From: Tabrizicola fusiformis | GTDB taxonomy: Bacteria; Pseudomonadota; Alphaproteobacteria; Rhodobacterales; Rhodobacteraceae | Direction of reading: 5' to 3' | Assembly: GCF_013328815.1 (NCBI RefSeq) | Contig: NZ_JABUHN010000007.1 | Span: 1-64,000 of the forward strand | Length of the DNA: 64,000 bases | In this document: piece after piece, positions 33,101-41,833 of the stretch | How the letters are laid out: each line of letters starts with the position of its first letter | Position numbering within the stretch: the first letter of the stretch is position 1 | Notes under the pieces: generated by a model | What the model was told of the DNA's origin: nothing | Database searches by the model: none | Seen by the model: only the letters and a program-made list of their open reading frames with translations | Program-made: the position numbers and the translations under genes

Positions 33101-33282
33101 GGGCGGACAAGCAACTGACCATCAGCGGCGATACCGATGATCAGGTCAATCTGGTCGGCGGCACCTATACCGGCACGACGCAGGTGGTGAACGGCGAGAC
33201 GCTGAAGCTCTATCTCGTCGGTTCGGCCGGGGCTTCGGTCCTGATCGACGACGATATCACCGTCAACACCTCGGGCGTCTGA
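30112..33282 (+). CDS. Type I-secreted BapA-like adhesin with tandem Ig-like repeats
   Basis: A 1056-residue protein, start ATG 30112 with GGAG seven bases upstream. Residues about 20-110 match the BapA prefix-like domain (IQVGSGDSVSLNLSRSSIVAY, then a beta-rich LVIKLVDGRSIVLSGYF). A Gly/Ala-rich segment (about 145-180) follows, which in this family may act as the retention plug. Next are an Ig-like domain and six further Ig-like repeats of 94-99 residues (each TGTSEAGATV-like, ending VDT), and a C-terminal region ending in the short hydrophobic-acidic tail typical of type I secretion signals. It has no N-terminal Sec signal. With the exporter genes next to it, it is probably an outer-surface adhesin for biofilm or particle attachment. 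Confidence 0.88.
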   Translation: MVTAIQFAVRSSAGGTQHSSVAGEGQSNFIQVGSGDSVSLNLSRSSIVAYEQQGGDLVIKLVDGRSIVLSGYFNEAPGDTNHLYLSSEGEIVEVFVQETGNGVLFADYGPVSGWSKWSPLDDLRYTTADGVSEVLVASNEPAGMAPLVPGLLGLGGVGGAAAIIGGAVVVGGLHGGGGTKRTPPTVDAQPVTTVTTNTEDGSLHVSGTGQSGETVAVTIGTVTVTTTIGTDGKWAVTVPETGLPADGSYTATVVVTPSTGTPDTLTGPNFIIDLTPPAVSVVDGTKSTGDIENLVEYQDGVTITGQGEAGATIRVQIGTATQTTTVAANGSWSVTFTQSQVAAGEYEVPVTVTATDPLGNRTVITDTLVIDTVPHPIAFNPVTADNAVNLVESQSGLTVTGTSTAGATLTVTLQGVVQTTTVGADGRWSVTYAPGTLPGGEYTATLTATTVDVAGNTSSATHSFVVDTLTSVAFTGQVAGDNIVNATEAAGAIILTGTAQAGSTVSVAWNGTTLPATVGANGTWSVSFPGAAGGTYSSTATVTATDAYGNTATATRTIQVDTETSVAVNPGQAGGDNTVSGSEATSGLQLTGTAEAGATVRVTFEGVTRTVTAGANGTWTANWTAAEVRPGSYASTVQVSASDAAGNTASTSYQINVDTEVNPFQRSTLSTGSDQIVNAVEAAAGLTVTGIVEAGSTVIVRFGSGQSRTATVGADGKWTLTIPAGDIPAGENNVTLTATATDRVGNTSTLTETVRVDTTVVNFAMTSGRIGGDGILNASEVAAGLTLTGTSEVGATVVVRLANGSSRTVTVGADGNWSATFAADDLPRGEATSAVTVTATDIAGNTSSLSQNFAVDTVAPANPWITNDAGTGNQISGIAIDARAGDVDYFTVAANGAVAEVTPQVKFTSDVNVDGQTVPSDWAFFPTPVHDGTYLVIRDQDAAGNESSTLYIRNTTGEVTVDLNRSGLGQFDFGTIDLTAADANLTLTEAQILRLAGADKQLTISGDTDDQVNLVGGTYTGTTQVVNGETLKLYLVGSAGASVLIDDDITVNTSGV
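30934..32685 (+). repeat. Six tandem Ig-like coding repeats of 282-297 bases
   Basis: Unit starts at about 30934, 31231, 31516, 31798, 32089 and 32386. Each unit has a GDN-[IV]-[LV]-N-x-x-E stretch, then a GLTLTGTSEAGATV-type strand, a VTVGADGNWSATF-type strand and a VTATDxAGN turn, ending in VDT. Units are related but well diverged at DNA level, so this is an old array and recombinational length change would be slow. Confidence 0.85.
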
Positions 33283-33296
33283 TCGGAGTCCGGGCC

Positions 33297-34634
33297 ATGC
33301 CCGCAAGGCAGTCTGATGCCGCAAGGCACGGTGCGGGCGGTGATTTCCGCCCCGCCGCCGCAGCCTTGGCCGCGCTGCTTGTCCTGACCGCCTGCATGGG
33401 CGGCCCGGGTGGCGGCGTCGCCTCGAAAGGAACCCTGCGGGCCGATCAGCCCGCAGGCACCTCTGCCCTTGCCGGGCAGGGCAATCCGGCAATCGCCGCC
33501 CTTCAGGCCCGCCGGTCGGTTCTGCCGCCGGGCGGCCCCTTTGCCCGCGTGGCCGAAGCCGTGCTGCGTGCCGACAGCGGCGCGGCTGCGGCAGAGTTGC
33601 GGATGGCCCGGCTGCGCGCCACCGCCAAGGACAAGAACTGGCTGCCACGGATCGGCCCCTCTGTCACGCTTTCGGCGCTGAACGGGCTGGCCGCCGGGCT
33701 GTTGCTGGAACAGGCCATCCTTGACCATGGCCGGCGCCGCGCCGAACGCGCCTATGCCGCCACCGATGTCGAGGTGACGGCGGTCAGTCTGGCGCTGGAC
33801 ATCAATCAACGGGTTTACGAAGGGCTTGTCGCCCATGTGCAGGCCGAACGCGCCCGCGCGCAGGCCGCGATTTCCGCCCGTGCTGCGGCCCGGCTTGCCG
33901 AATTCGCCTCGATCATGGCGCAGCGCGTCGAAGGCGGGCTGTCGGACCGCTCGGAAGAGCAAATCATCACCCTGAAACAATCCGAGATGCAGGCCACCCT
34001 TGCCGCCGACCGGCAGGCCGAAGCCGCGGCCACCGCCGATCTGGCCGCCATGGCCGATCCTTCGGCCACCGCCGTGCGCGGCATCGACGCCCTGCCCTTG
34101 TCCGGGGCGACCGCCGAACCGCTGTCGGTCGCCAAGGCCCGCAGCGAAGGCGCCCGCGCCGTGGCCGAGGCGCAGGTGGCGCGGGCCGATCTGCTGCCCG
34201 GCCTGTCGGGCGGGGTGAATGTCGGGTCGGACAGCATCGACCCCACGATCAAACTGGGCGGAGCGGGTCTCTTGGGCCTTGGCACCGGCGACGAGGTGGC
34301 GGCCCTTGCCGAAACCGGCGAGGTGATGGCCCGCCGCACCGCCGATGCCGATGAAACCGCCCGCCGCCGCCTTGTTTCGCTGGAGGGGCAGATCGCCATC
34401 CTGCGTTCGCGTGAGGCGCAGGGGGCGGCGGTTCTGGCCTCGACCGAGGCGAACCTTTCCCTCTTCACCGAGCAATACAAGGTTGGCCGCCGCACCCTTC
34501 TGGAACTGGTCGGCCAGTATGACAGCTTTGCCCGTCTGGAACGCGAACAGGCCGCCATCCGTTATGAGGTGGCGCTGACCGAACTGGAAATCGCCCGCGA
34601 CCGTGGCCTTCTGGTGGATGGAGCAAGGATGTGA
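33297..34634 (+). CDS. TolC-family outer-membrane channel lipoprotein of the type I secretion system
   Basis: The 445-residue protein has a lipoprotein signal with Leu-Thr-Ala-Cys at about residues 30-33 and then the all-helical/coiled TolC-type domain (long heptad Ala-rich helices, repeat-like segments LASTEANLSLFTEQYKVGRR and AEARVA-type helices). TolC trimers form the outer-membrane exit duct of type I secretion and are usually not in the exporter operon. Here the gene immediately follows the adhesin, with GGAG before ATG 33297. It overlaps the next gene by four bases. Confidence 0.85.
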   Translation: MPARQSDAARHGAGGDFRPAAAALAALLVLTACMGGPGGGVASKGTLRADQPAGTSALAGQGNPAIAALQARRSVLPPGGPFARVAEAVLRADSGAAAAELRMARLRATAKDKNWLPRIGPSVTLSALNGLAAGLLLEQAILDHGRRRAERAYAATDVEVTAVSLALDINQRVYEGLVAHVQAERARAQAAISARAAARLAEFASIMAQRVEGGLSDRSEEQIITLKQSEMQATLAADRQAEAAATADLAAMADPSATAVRGIDALPLSGATAEPLSVAKARSEGARAVAEAQVARADLLPGLSGGVNVGSDSIDPTIKLGGAGLLGLGTGDEVAALAETGEVMARRTADADETARRRLVSLEGQIAILRSREAQGAAVLASTEANLSLFTEQYKVGRRTLLELVGQYDSFARLEREQAAIRYEVALTELEIARDRGLLVDGARM

Positions 34635-36850
34635 CCGACCGCGTTGTCGCCTTCGACATGAATGCCGCGCGGGTGCCCGCCGCTGCTCCGCTTGCGGCGC
34701 GGCCCGCGCCCGCCGCCCCTGCCACCCCGCCCCGTCACACCGGACGCGCCCAGACCCGGGCGCATCTGGCCTCGGTCTATGCGGGCATCTTGGGCAGCGA
34801 GATTGCCGCTGCCGACCTGATCGAGCAACTGCACCTTGCCGCCGGCCCCGAAGGCGCCCCCGGGCTGGCCGAAATGTCGGCGGCCCTGACCGCCTGCGGC
34901 CTGTCCAACCGCGTGGCGCAGGTCGCCAGCCCCGGCAAGGCGCATTGGCCTGCGCTGGCCGAGATGCGTTCCGGTCAGGTCGTTCTGGTGCTGGGTCAGG
35001 ACGAGCGGGGGATGCAGGTCTATGACATCACCTGCCCCGATATGCGCGCCGATGTGCCCGCCGCCGATTTCGCCCGTGTTTATGCCGGGCGGCTGCTGAC
35101 CGGGCGCATCGCCCTGCAAGAGCTGGAAAAGCGCCACACCGAGCCGCCCGCCCGCCACTGGTTCTGGGGCGAGTTCCGCCGCTATCACCGCGCGCTGGCC
35201 GAGGTGGCCTCGGCCTCGCTGGTGGCCAATATCCTTGCCGTCGCCGTCTCGCTGTTCTCGATGCAGGTCTATGACCGCGTGATCCCCTATCAGTCCGAGC
35301 CGACGCTCTGGGTGCTGGCCGGGGGCGCGCTCTTGGCCATCGTGCTGGAAGGGGCGCTGAAACTGGCGCGTTCGGGCCTGATGGACACCACCGGCAAGCG
35401 GATCGAGCTTGCGGTGCAGGACAGGCTGATGACCCGCCTTCTGGGCATGAAGGCCAGCCCGGGGCAGAAAAGCCCCTCGCAACTTTTCTCCGCCATGCGT
35501 GAGTTTTCGGCGGTGCGCGAATTCTTTACCGCCACCACCATCGGCAGCCTGTCGGACCTGCCGTTCCTGCTGATCTTCCTTGCGCTTGTCGCCTCGATCG
35601 GCGGCAATCTGGTCTGGGTGCTGATCGCGGGCGGCATCCTGATGGTGCTGCCGGGCTTCCTTTTGCAAAAGCGGATGATCGCCCTGACCGCCGCCACGCA
35701 GGGCGCATCGACCCGCGCGGCGCGGCTGCTCTATGAAGCGATTTTTGAGGCGGAAACGGTCACAACCCAGCGCGGCGAAGACCGGGTGAAGCGGATCTGG
35801 ACCGAACTGAGCGTGCTGTCGGCGGCCAAATCCTCGGACCAGCGGCACCTGACGGCGATGCTGGGCTATTGGGCGCAGGGTGTGCAACAGGCAACCTATG
35901 TGGTGGCCGTGATGTGCGGCGCCTATCTGGTCTTCGCCGGCGAATTCACCGTGGGCACCATCATCGCCATCGGCATTCTGACCGGGCGCACCCTTGGCCC
36001 CTTGGCCGCGCTCTCGGGCACCATGGCGCGCTGGACCAATGTGCGCGCCGCGCTTGACGGGCTGGACGCCATCATCCGCTCGAAACAGACCGAAGAGGAA
36101 GGCCGCCGCTATCTGCGCCGCGAAAGACTGGGCGGCACCTATGACCTGCGGCAGGTCAGCTTCAGCTATGACCCGCAGGCGGCGCCTTCGGTGGACATTC
36201 CGAACCTGACGATCCCGGCGGGGCAGCATGTGGCGGTTCTGGGGGCCAACGGCTCGGGCAAGTCCACGCTGTTGCGGCTGCTGGCCGGGCTTTATGAGCC
36301 GGGCCATGGCCGGGTGCTGATCGACGGGGTGGACATGGGGCAGTTGCACCCGCGCGACCTGCGCCGGGGCATCGGCTATCTGGGGCAGGAGGTGCGGCTG
36401 TTTGCGGGCAGCCTGCGCGACAACCTGAACCTGACCCAGCTTGAGCGCGACGATAACCGCCTGATGGCGGCGCTGGATTTCGCCGGGCTTGGCCCCTTTG
36501 TGCGCAGCCATCCCCGCGGGCTTGACCTTGAAATCCGCGAGATGGGCGAGGGCCTGTCGGTCGGTCAACGTCAGTCGATCGGCTGGGCGCGCATCTGGCT
36601 GCAAGACCCGGTGGTCGCCATTCTGGACGAACCCACCGCCGCGCTTGACCAGACGCTGGAAACCACGCTGGTTTCGCGCCTGAAGGGCTGGCTTGAGGGG
36701 CGCACGGCCATCATCGCCACCCACCGGGTGCCGATCCTGCAACTGACCAGCCGCACCGTGATCTTGCAGAACGGCAAGCTGGCGGTAGACGGGCCGCGCG
36801 ATCAGGTGCTGGCGCATCTGGCCAAAGCGCAAGCCGGAGGCAAACCATGA
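34631..36850 (+). CDS. Type I secretion ABC transporter (permease/ATPase)
   Basis: A 739-residue exporter starting with GTG overlapping the previous stop (GTGA). Residues about 35-165 resemble a C39 peptidase-like domain but lack the catalytic Cys-containing QxxxxxCG box, so it is a degenerate substrate-docking domain. A six-helix membrane domain follows (about 185-460). The ATPase has Walker A GANGSGKST at 538-546, signature LSVGQRQ at 642-648, and Walker B ending in Asp666-Glu667, all intact. It resembles LapB/RtxB adhesin exporters. A GAGCAAGGA sequence lies just before the start. Confidence 0.93.
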   Translation: MTDRVVAFDMNAARVPAAAPLAARPAPAAPATPPRHTGRAQTRAHLASVYAGILGSEIAAADLIEQLHLAAGPEGAPGLAEMSAALTACGLSNRVAQVASPGKAHWPALAEMRSGQVVLVLGQDERGMQVYDITCPDMRADVPAADFARVYAGRLLTGRIALQELEKRHTEPPARHWFWGEFRRYHRALAEVASASLVANILAVAVSLFSMQVYDRVIPYQSEPTLWVLAGGALLAIVLEGALKLARSGLMDTTGKRIELAVQDRLMTRLLGMKASPGQKSPSQLFSAMREFSAVREFFTATTIGSLSDLPFLLIFLALVASIGGNLVWVLIAGGILMVLPGFLLQKRMIALTAATQGASTRAARLLYEAIFEAETVTTQRGEDRVKRIWTELSVLSAAKSSDQRHLTAMLGYWAQGVQQATYVVAVMCGAYLVFAGEFTVGTIIAIGILTGRTLGPLAALSGTMARWTNVRAALDGLDAIIRSKQTEEEGRRYLRRERLGGTYDLRQVSFSYDPQAAPSVDIPNLTIPAGQHVAVLGANGSGKSTLLRLLAGLYEPGHGRVLIDGVDMGQLHPRDLRRGIGYLGQEVRLFAGSLRDNLNLTQLERDDNRLMAALDFAGLGPFVRSHPRGLDLEIREMGEGLSVGQRQSIGWARIWLQDPVVAILDEPTAALDQTLETTLVSRLKGWLEGRTAIIATHRVPILQLTSRTVILQNGKLAVDGPRDQVLAHLAKAQAGGKP

Positions 36851-38028
36851 CCGCAATCGGCTTTGACGAAGACCTTGCCCTGCGAACCCGCGGCCCCAGC
36901 CGGATGATCTGGCTGATCGTGTTCTGCGCCGTGGCCTTCGTGGCCTGGGCCGCCGTCGCTTGGGTGGATGAGATCGTTCACGCGCCGGGGGCGGTTGTTT
37001 CGTCGTCGCGGCCGCAGATCATCCAGAACCTTGAAGGCGGTATTCTGGCCGAACTCGACGTGGCCGAGGGCGATATCGTCGAGCCGGGGCAAACGCTGGC
37101 GCGGCTTTACGGCACGCAGTATCAGTCCGCGGTGGACGAGTTGGCCGACGAAATCGCCGGTCTGGAAATCCGCCGCCTGCGGCTTGAAGCGGAAATCGCC
37201 GGCGCCCCCGATTTCACCGTGCCCGACGAATTCGCCGCCCGGGTGCCCGCCATCGTCGCCTCGGAGCGCGCGCTGCTGACGGCGCGGCAAAGCGAATATG
37301 ACGCCCGCGTCGCCGGGGCTGAAGCGGTGGCCGAACAGGCGGCCAAAGAACTCGACCTCCTGGAAAAGATGTATAAACGCGAGATTGCCCCGCTGATCGA
37401 GGTGACCCGCGCCCGCAAGGCCAATTCCGACGCCCAGAACCAGTTGAGCGAAGCCGTCACCACCACCGGCATGGAGCGCGCGACCGAGTATTCCAAGACG
37501 CAAGCCGAACTGGCCAGCCAGCGGCAGAAGCTGAAACTGGCACAGGACCAGTTGGCGCGCACCGTTCTGGTCGCGCCGATGCGCGGCGTGGTCAACAAGC
37601 TGTCGGTCACCACCATCGGCGGCGTGGTGCGCCCGGGCGAAGAGATTTTGCAGATCATTCCGCTGGATGACGACTTGTATATCGAGGCGCGGGTCAAGCC
37701 GCGCGACATCGCCTCGGTCCGGCAGGGGCAGGATGCGGTGATCAAGCTGTCGGCCTATGACTATACGATCTGGGGCACGCTGAAGGCCCGGGTCACCTTC
37801 ATTTCCGCCGACACGTTCAAGGACGAACGCTCGCGCGCCGCAGACGGCGATCCGCATTACAAGGTGACGCTGGCCGTGGACCGCAGCCAGTTCACCGAGC
37901 GGCAGAAGGGCCTTGAAATCCGCCCCGGGATGCAGGCCGATGTCGAGTTGCAGACCGGCGGCAAGACCATCCTGACCTATCTGCTCAAACCGCTCTACAA
38001 AAGCTCCGAGGCGCTGCGCGAGCGCTAA
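36847..38028 (+). CDS. HlyD-family periplasmic adaptor of the type I secretion system
   Basis: A 393-residue protein with one N-terminal membrane anchor (about residues 21-42). A lipoyl-like half-motif (IIQNLEGGILAELDVAEGDIVEPGQTL) follows, then a long coiled hairpin (about 95-235) that reaches TolC, the second lipoyl half (RTVLVAPMRGVVNKLSVTTIGGVVRPGEEILQIIP) and a C-terminal beta-barrel domain. This is the standard membrane fusion protein layout. It overlaps the ABC gene by four bases (ATGA). With the previous two genes it completes the exporter. Confidence 0.93.
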   Translation: MTAIGFDEDLALRTRGPSRMIWLIVFCAVAFVAWAAVAWVDEIVHAPGAVVSSSRPQIIQNLEGGILAELDVAEGDIVEPGQTLARLYGTQYQSAVDELADEIAGLEIRRLRLEAEIAGAPDFTVPDEFAARVPAIVASERALLTARQSEYDARVAGAEAVAEQAAKELDLLEKMYKREIAPLIEVTRARKANSDAQNQLSEAVTTTGMERATEYSKTQAELASQRQKLKLAQDQLARTVLVAPMRGVVNKLSVTTIGGVVRPGEEILQIIPLDDDLYIEARVKPRDIASVRQGQDAVIKLSAYDYTIWGTLKARVTFISADTFKDERSRAADGDPHYKVTLAVDRSQFTERQKGLEIRPGMQADVELQTGGKTILTYLLKPLYKSSEALRER

Positions 38029-38057
38029 GGCGGCCAAATTCGCTAAAATCCAACCCC

Positions 38058-38072
38058 TTAAGGCCCTGTAAA
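38058..38072 (+). promoter_or_regulatory. CtrA-like box upstream of motB
   Basis: TTAA-N7-TAAA, one base off the TTAA-N7-TTAA consensus of the alphaproteobacterial response regulator CtrA, about 50 bases before motB. Weak on its own, but two closer matches precede other flagellar genes here. Confidence 0.4.
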
Positions 38073-38119
38073 GCGCAATGCGCCAGACTGGTCCTTGGGT
38101 GTGAGATATGGGTGTGTGA

Positions 38120-38968
38120 ATGGCCGGGCAGTCAAATGCCGCGCCAGTCATCATCAAGCGGAAGAAGATCGTCAAAGGCGAAGGTCACCACGGTGGGGCG
38201 TGGAAGGTCGCCTATGCCGATTTCGTGACGGCCATGATGGCCTTCTTCATGCTGATGTGGCTGCTGAACGCGACGACAGAGAAACAGCGCAAGGGGATCG
38301 CGGATTACTTCAATCCGACGATTCCGATCAACCGCATCTCGGGCGGCGGCGATGGCGCCTTTGGCGGTGACACGATCTTTTCCGAAGACACGCTGACCCA
38401 ATCGGGCATCGGTGCCACGGCGCAATACCCCTCCGAAGCCGCCAAGGCCCGGGGCGAGACCGGCGTAGCCGAAAGCGGGGCGCAGAGCGATGCCGGCACC
38501 GAACCCGCATATGACACGGTGACCAAGGCGCTGACCGCGCGGGGTGGTGAAAGCATGACGATGCAGGCGCTGCTGCGCCATGTCGTGACCCGCGTCACCG
38601 ATGAAGGGCTGGTGATCGAGATTTTCGACATCGACGGGCTGCCGCTGTTCACCGCCGACAGTGCCGAACCGACCGCCATCACGCGCGAAATCGCGGCCCT
38701 GCTGGTCGAGGTTCTGGGCCTGACCGAAAACGCGCTGGCCGTCGATGGCCATGTCCGCAGCTATCCCGTGACGCTGATCGACAATCCGGGCTGGGATCTG
38801 TCGGCGGCCCGGGCGCAGGCGATGCGGGCCCTGCTCACGGCGGGGGGCCTTGATGGCGGGCGCATTGCCCGTATTTCCGGCCATGCCGACCGCAAACCCG
38901 CCACCGCAGACCCCACGGCAATCCGCAACAACCGCATCGAGGTGATCCTGCTGCGCCGCGACCGCTAA
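38120..38968 (+). CDS. motB: Flagellar motor stator protein MotB
   Basis: A 282-residue stator subunit. After a basic N-terminus comes the single membrane helix with WKVAYADFVTAMMAFFMLMWLL, in which Asp34 is the proton-carrying residue. A long linker and an OmpA-like peptidoglycan-binding domain follow (about 140-280, ending ISGHADRKP...NNRIEVILLRR). It lies about 90 bases after the HlyD gene and is the first flagellar gene of the cluster. Its partner motA is about 10 kb away at 48736, which is common in this group. Confidence 0.95.
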   Translation: MAGQSNAAPVIIKRKKIVKGEGHHGGAWKVAYADFVTAMMAFFMLMWLLNATTEKQRKGIADYFNPTIPINRISGGGDGAFGGDTIFSEDTLTQSGIGATAQYPSEAAKARGETGVAESGAQSDAGTEPAYDTVTKALTARGGESMTMQALLRHVVTRVTDEGLVIEIFDIDGLPLFTADSAEPTAITREIAALLVEVLGLTENALAVDGHVRSYPVTLIDNPGWDLSAARAQAMRALLTAGGLDGGRIARISGHADRKPATADPTAIRNNRIEVILLRRDR

Positions 38969-38990
38969 GACCCGCCGAATCGTTTCGCCA

Positions 38991-39005
38991 TTAGCCCGAT
39001 CTTAA
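38991..39005 (+). promoter_or_regulatory. CtrA-like box upstream of flgE
   Basis: TTAG-N7-TTAA followed by C, a near-match to the CtrA consensus, about 58 bases before the flgE start codon. Confidence 0.55.
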
Positions 39006-39062
39006 CGCCGAGGGCGCAGGTTCGGTTCCAACCGGGATCGAAGCTGCAGAAAGGCGCAACCG

Positions 39063-40367
39063 ATGACGATTTCCTCTTCGCTGAATGCGGGGGTGGCGGG
39101 GCTGAACGCCAATGCCAACAAACTGTCCAGCATCGCCGACAATATCGCCAATTCGGCCACCTATGGCTACAAACGGTCCGAGACGGATTTCTATTCGGTC
39201 GTGGTGCAGGGCGGATCGTCCGAATCCTATGCAGCGGGCGGCGTGCGCACCTCATCGGTGCGGCTGATCGACGAACGGGGACCGCTGGTTGCCACCCGCA
39301 AGGCCACCGACCTTGCCATTGACGGGCGCGGATTTCTGGCGGTGACCGAACTTTCCGCGGTGGATGGCGGAACCGGCCCCTATCCGATTTCGCTGGTCAC
39401 CACCGGCTCGTTCCGGGCCGATGACGAAGGAATCCTGCGCACCGATGCCGGTCAGGTGCTGATGGGTTGGCCCGCCAACCCCGACGGAACCACCGGCACC
39501 TACCCGCGCGATACCATGGCGGGGCTGGAGCCGGTCCGGCTGGATTCCAACCAATATGTCGGCAATCCGACGACAAAAGTCGTCATGGGCATCAACCTGC
39601 CCGCCACGGCCACCGCCAGCACCGCAACTGGCGACCCCGAGGAGCTGACGGTTGAATATTTCGGCAATCTCGGCACGTCCGAGGCGCTGGGGTTCAGCTT
39701 TGCCCCGGTCATCCCGGCCTCGGGCGCCTCCAACACCTGGACCATGACGATCACCGATGCGGCCTCGGGCGGGGCGGTGGTGGGGCAATACACCGTCAGC
39801 TTCAACAACACCCAGCCGAACGGCGGCACCATCGCCTCGGTCACCACGATTTCGGGCGGCGCCTATGATCCGGCCACCGGCAAGATGGATATTGCCGTGG
39901 CAGGCGGCACCATCTCGGTCGAGATCGGCAGACCCAGCGCGCCCAATGGCATGACGCAACTGGCCAACACATTCTCGCCCGTCGGCATCTCGAAGAACGG
40001 CTCGACCGTGGCGACGCTCACCTCGGTCGAGGTTGACGATCAAGGCAATCTCTTTGCCATTTATGATCAGGGCTTTACCCGGCAGATCTATCAGATCCCC
40101 GTGGTTGACGTGCCCAACCCCAATGGTCTCGTGGCGCTCAACAACCAGACCTATCAGATCTCGCCTGCGTCGGGTCCGTTCTATCTCTGGGACGCGGGCG
40201 ATGGGCCGACCGGCTCGGTCGTCGGCTATTCGCGCGAGGAATCGGCGACCGATGTTGCGGCAGAACTGACCCAACTGATCCAGACCCAGCGCGCCTATTC
40301 GTCAAACGCAAAGGTCATCCAGACGGTTGATGAAATGCTGCAGGAAACCACCAATCTCAAACGCTAG
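39063..40367 (+). CDS. flgE: Flagellar hook protein FlgE
   Basis: A 434-residue hook subunit. The N-terminal axial segment (MTISSSLNAGVAGLNANANKLSSIADNIANSATYGYK) and C-terminal helix (AELTQLIQTQRAYSSNAKVIQTVDEMLQETTNLKR) are the rod/hook hallmarks. The middle beta domains form the hook surface. It heads the hook-filament junction block flgE-flgK-flgL-flgI on the same strand. Confidence 0.93.
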   Translation: MTISSSLNAGVAGLNANANKLSSIADNIANSATYGYKRSETDFYSVVVQGGSSESYAAGGVRTSSVRLIDERGPLVATRKATDLAIDGRGFLAVTELSAVDGGTGPYPISLVTTGSFRADDEGILRTDAGQVLMGWPANPDGTTGTYPRDTMAGLEPVRLDSNQYVGNPTTKVVMGINLPATATASTATGDPEELTVEYFGNLGTSEALGFSFAPVIPASGASNTWTMTITDAASGGAVVGQYTVSFNNTQPNGGTIASVTTISGGAYDPATGKMDIAVAGGTISVEIGRPSAPNGMTQLANTFSPVGISKNGSTVATLTSVEVDDQGNLFAIYDQGFTRQIYQIPVVDVPNPNGLVALNNQTYQISPASGPFYLWDAGDGPTGSVVGYSREESATDVAAELTQLIQTQRAYSSNAKVIQTVDEMLQETTNLKR

Positions 40368-40375
40368 GGGCATGA

Positions 40376-41833
40376 ATGACAATCTCAGGCAGTCTGGCCA
40401 GCGCCATTTCCGGCCTCAACGCCGCAAGCCGCAATGTCGAGGTGATCTCGAACAACATCGCCAATGCCGCAACCAAGGGCTATGGCCGCCGCGAACTGGT
40501 GACCGAGGCCCGCTCGATCGGGTCGGTGGGACAGGGGGTGCGGGTCGTCGGAGTGCGGCGCGAGAGCGATATGGTCCTGATCGGCGACCGCCGCATAGCG
40601 CAGGCCGCGACGGGGGGCGATGCGGTGCGCGCCGCCTATTACCGCAGTCTGGAAAGCGCCATCGGCACGACCGACAGCGCGGTGTCCATCGGCAGCCGGA
40701 TTGATGCCTTTGACAGCGCGCTGCTTGCCGCCGCGGCCAATCCCGGCAGTTCTGCCCGGCTGGACGCAGCGGTGCAGGCCGCAGATGCGTTGACGCAGCA
40801 GATTTCCGATGCCGCGGATGCGGTGCAAGAGTTGCGCCAGCGCGCCGATGGCACCATCGCCGATCAGGTCACGCAGCTCAACGCTGCGCTGCGCCGCGTC
40901 TCGGACCTGAATGGCCAGATTCGCGGCCATGCCGGCGGCAACACCGATGCCTCTGCCCTGATGGATCAGCGCCAGCAGGTGATCGACAGCATCGCAGCCA
41001 TTCTGCCCGTCCGCGAGGTTCAGCGCGAATTCGGTCAGGTGGCGCTTTACGCGCTGAACGGCGCCGCTCTGGTCGAGGGGCCGGCGGCACAGTTCGGCTT
41101 TTCGCGGACCGCCGCCATCGGCCCCGATACCTGTCTGGCAGAGGGGGAGCTTTCGGGCCTCACGCTCAACGGTCGTCCGGTCGCATTGAGCGGCGCCAAC
41201 AGCCCGATTGCCGGCGGCGCGATGGCGGCACAGTTCCAGTTGCGCGACACGCTGGCGGTCGAAAGCCAGACCCAGCTTGATGCCTTGGCCCGCGATCTGG
41301 TGGAGCGGTTCTCGGACAGCGGCCTCGACCCCAGCCTGTCCCCGGGCGCTGCGGGGCTTTTCACCGACAATGGCAGCGCTTTCGATCCGCTGGCCGAAAC
41401 CGGGCTGGCGCAGCGGCTGGGCGTGAATGCCGCCGTCGATCCGGCGCGCGGCGGCGCGCTTTGGCGGCTGCGCGACGGTATCGGCGCGGGCAGCGCCGGG
41501 GCGGGCGGCAATGCGCAGCTTCTGGTCGATCTGCAGGCCGCGCTGACCGAACGCCGCGCCACCGCTTCGGGCGGGTTCATGGCCGCCGACCGCAGCTTTT
41601 CCGCGCTGCAGGGCGAGATCGTCTCGTCGGTCGCGGCATCGCGGCTGGGGGCCGAGGCGGAGGCCAGCTTTTCCTCCGCCCGCAGCGAAGCCCTTGTGCA
41701 AGAGGAAGAGGCAGGCGGCGTCGATACCGATTTCGAACTGCAATCGCTGCTCATGGTCGAACAGGCTTATGCCGCCAATGCCAAGGTCATCCAGATCATC
41801 GGGCAGATGATCGACAAGCTGATGGAGATGTAG
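40376..41833 (+). CDS. flgK: Hook-filament junction protein FlgK (HAP1)
   Basis: A 485-residue protein with the same axial ends as FlgE (MTISGSLASAISGLNAASRNVEVISNNIANAATKGYGRRE, and LLMVEQAYAANAKVIQIIGQMIDKLMEM) but a longer middle domain. It forms the first ring joining hook to filament. It lies eight bases after flgE and directly abuts flgL. Confidence 0.95.
   Translation: MTISGSLASAISGLNAASRNVEVISNNIANAATKGYGRRELVTEARSIGSVGQGVRVVGVRRESDMVLIGDRRIAQAATGGDAVRAAYYRSLESAIGTTDSAVSIGSRIDAFDSALLAAAANPGSSARLDAAVQAADALTQQISDAADAVQELRQRADGTIADQVTQLNAALRRVSDLNGQIRGHAGGNTDASALMDQRQQVIDSIAAILPVREVQREFGQVALYALNGAALVEGPAAQFGFSRTAAIGPDTCLAEGELSGLTLNGRPVALSGANSPIAGGAMAAQFQLRDTLAVESQTQLDALARDLVERFSDSGLDPSLSPGAAGLFTDNGSAFDPLAETGLAQRLGVNAAVDPARGGALWRLRDGIGAGSAGAGGNAQLLVDLQAALTERRATASGGFMAADRSFSALQGEIVSSVAASRLGAEAEASFSSARSEALVQEEEAGGVDTDFELQSLLMVEQAYAANAKVIQIIGQMIDKLMEM

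Noticed and set aside
30067-33648. A 1193-codon open frame opposite the adhesin gene
   Set aside because: Repetitive only because the adhesin repeats are repetitive. The plus-strand frame has the ribosome site, known domains and the exporter next to it.
38029-38119. Possible small gene between the HlyD gene and motB
   Set aside because: No open frame with a ribosome site; the region is best explained as a promoter with a CtrA-like box.
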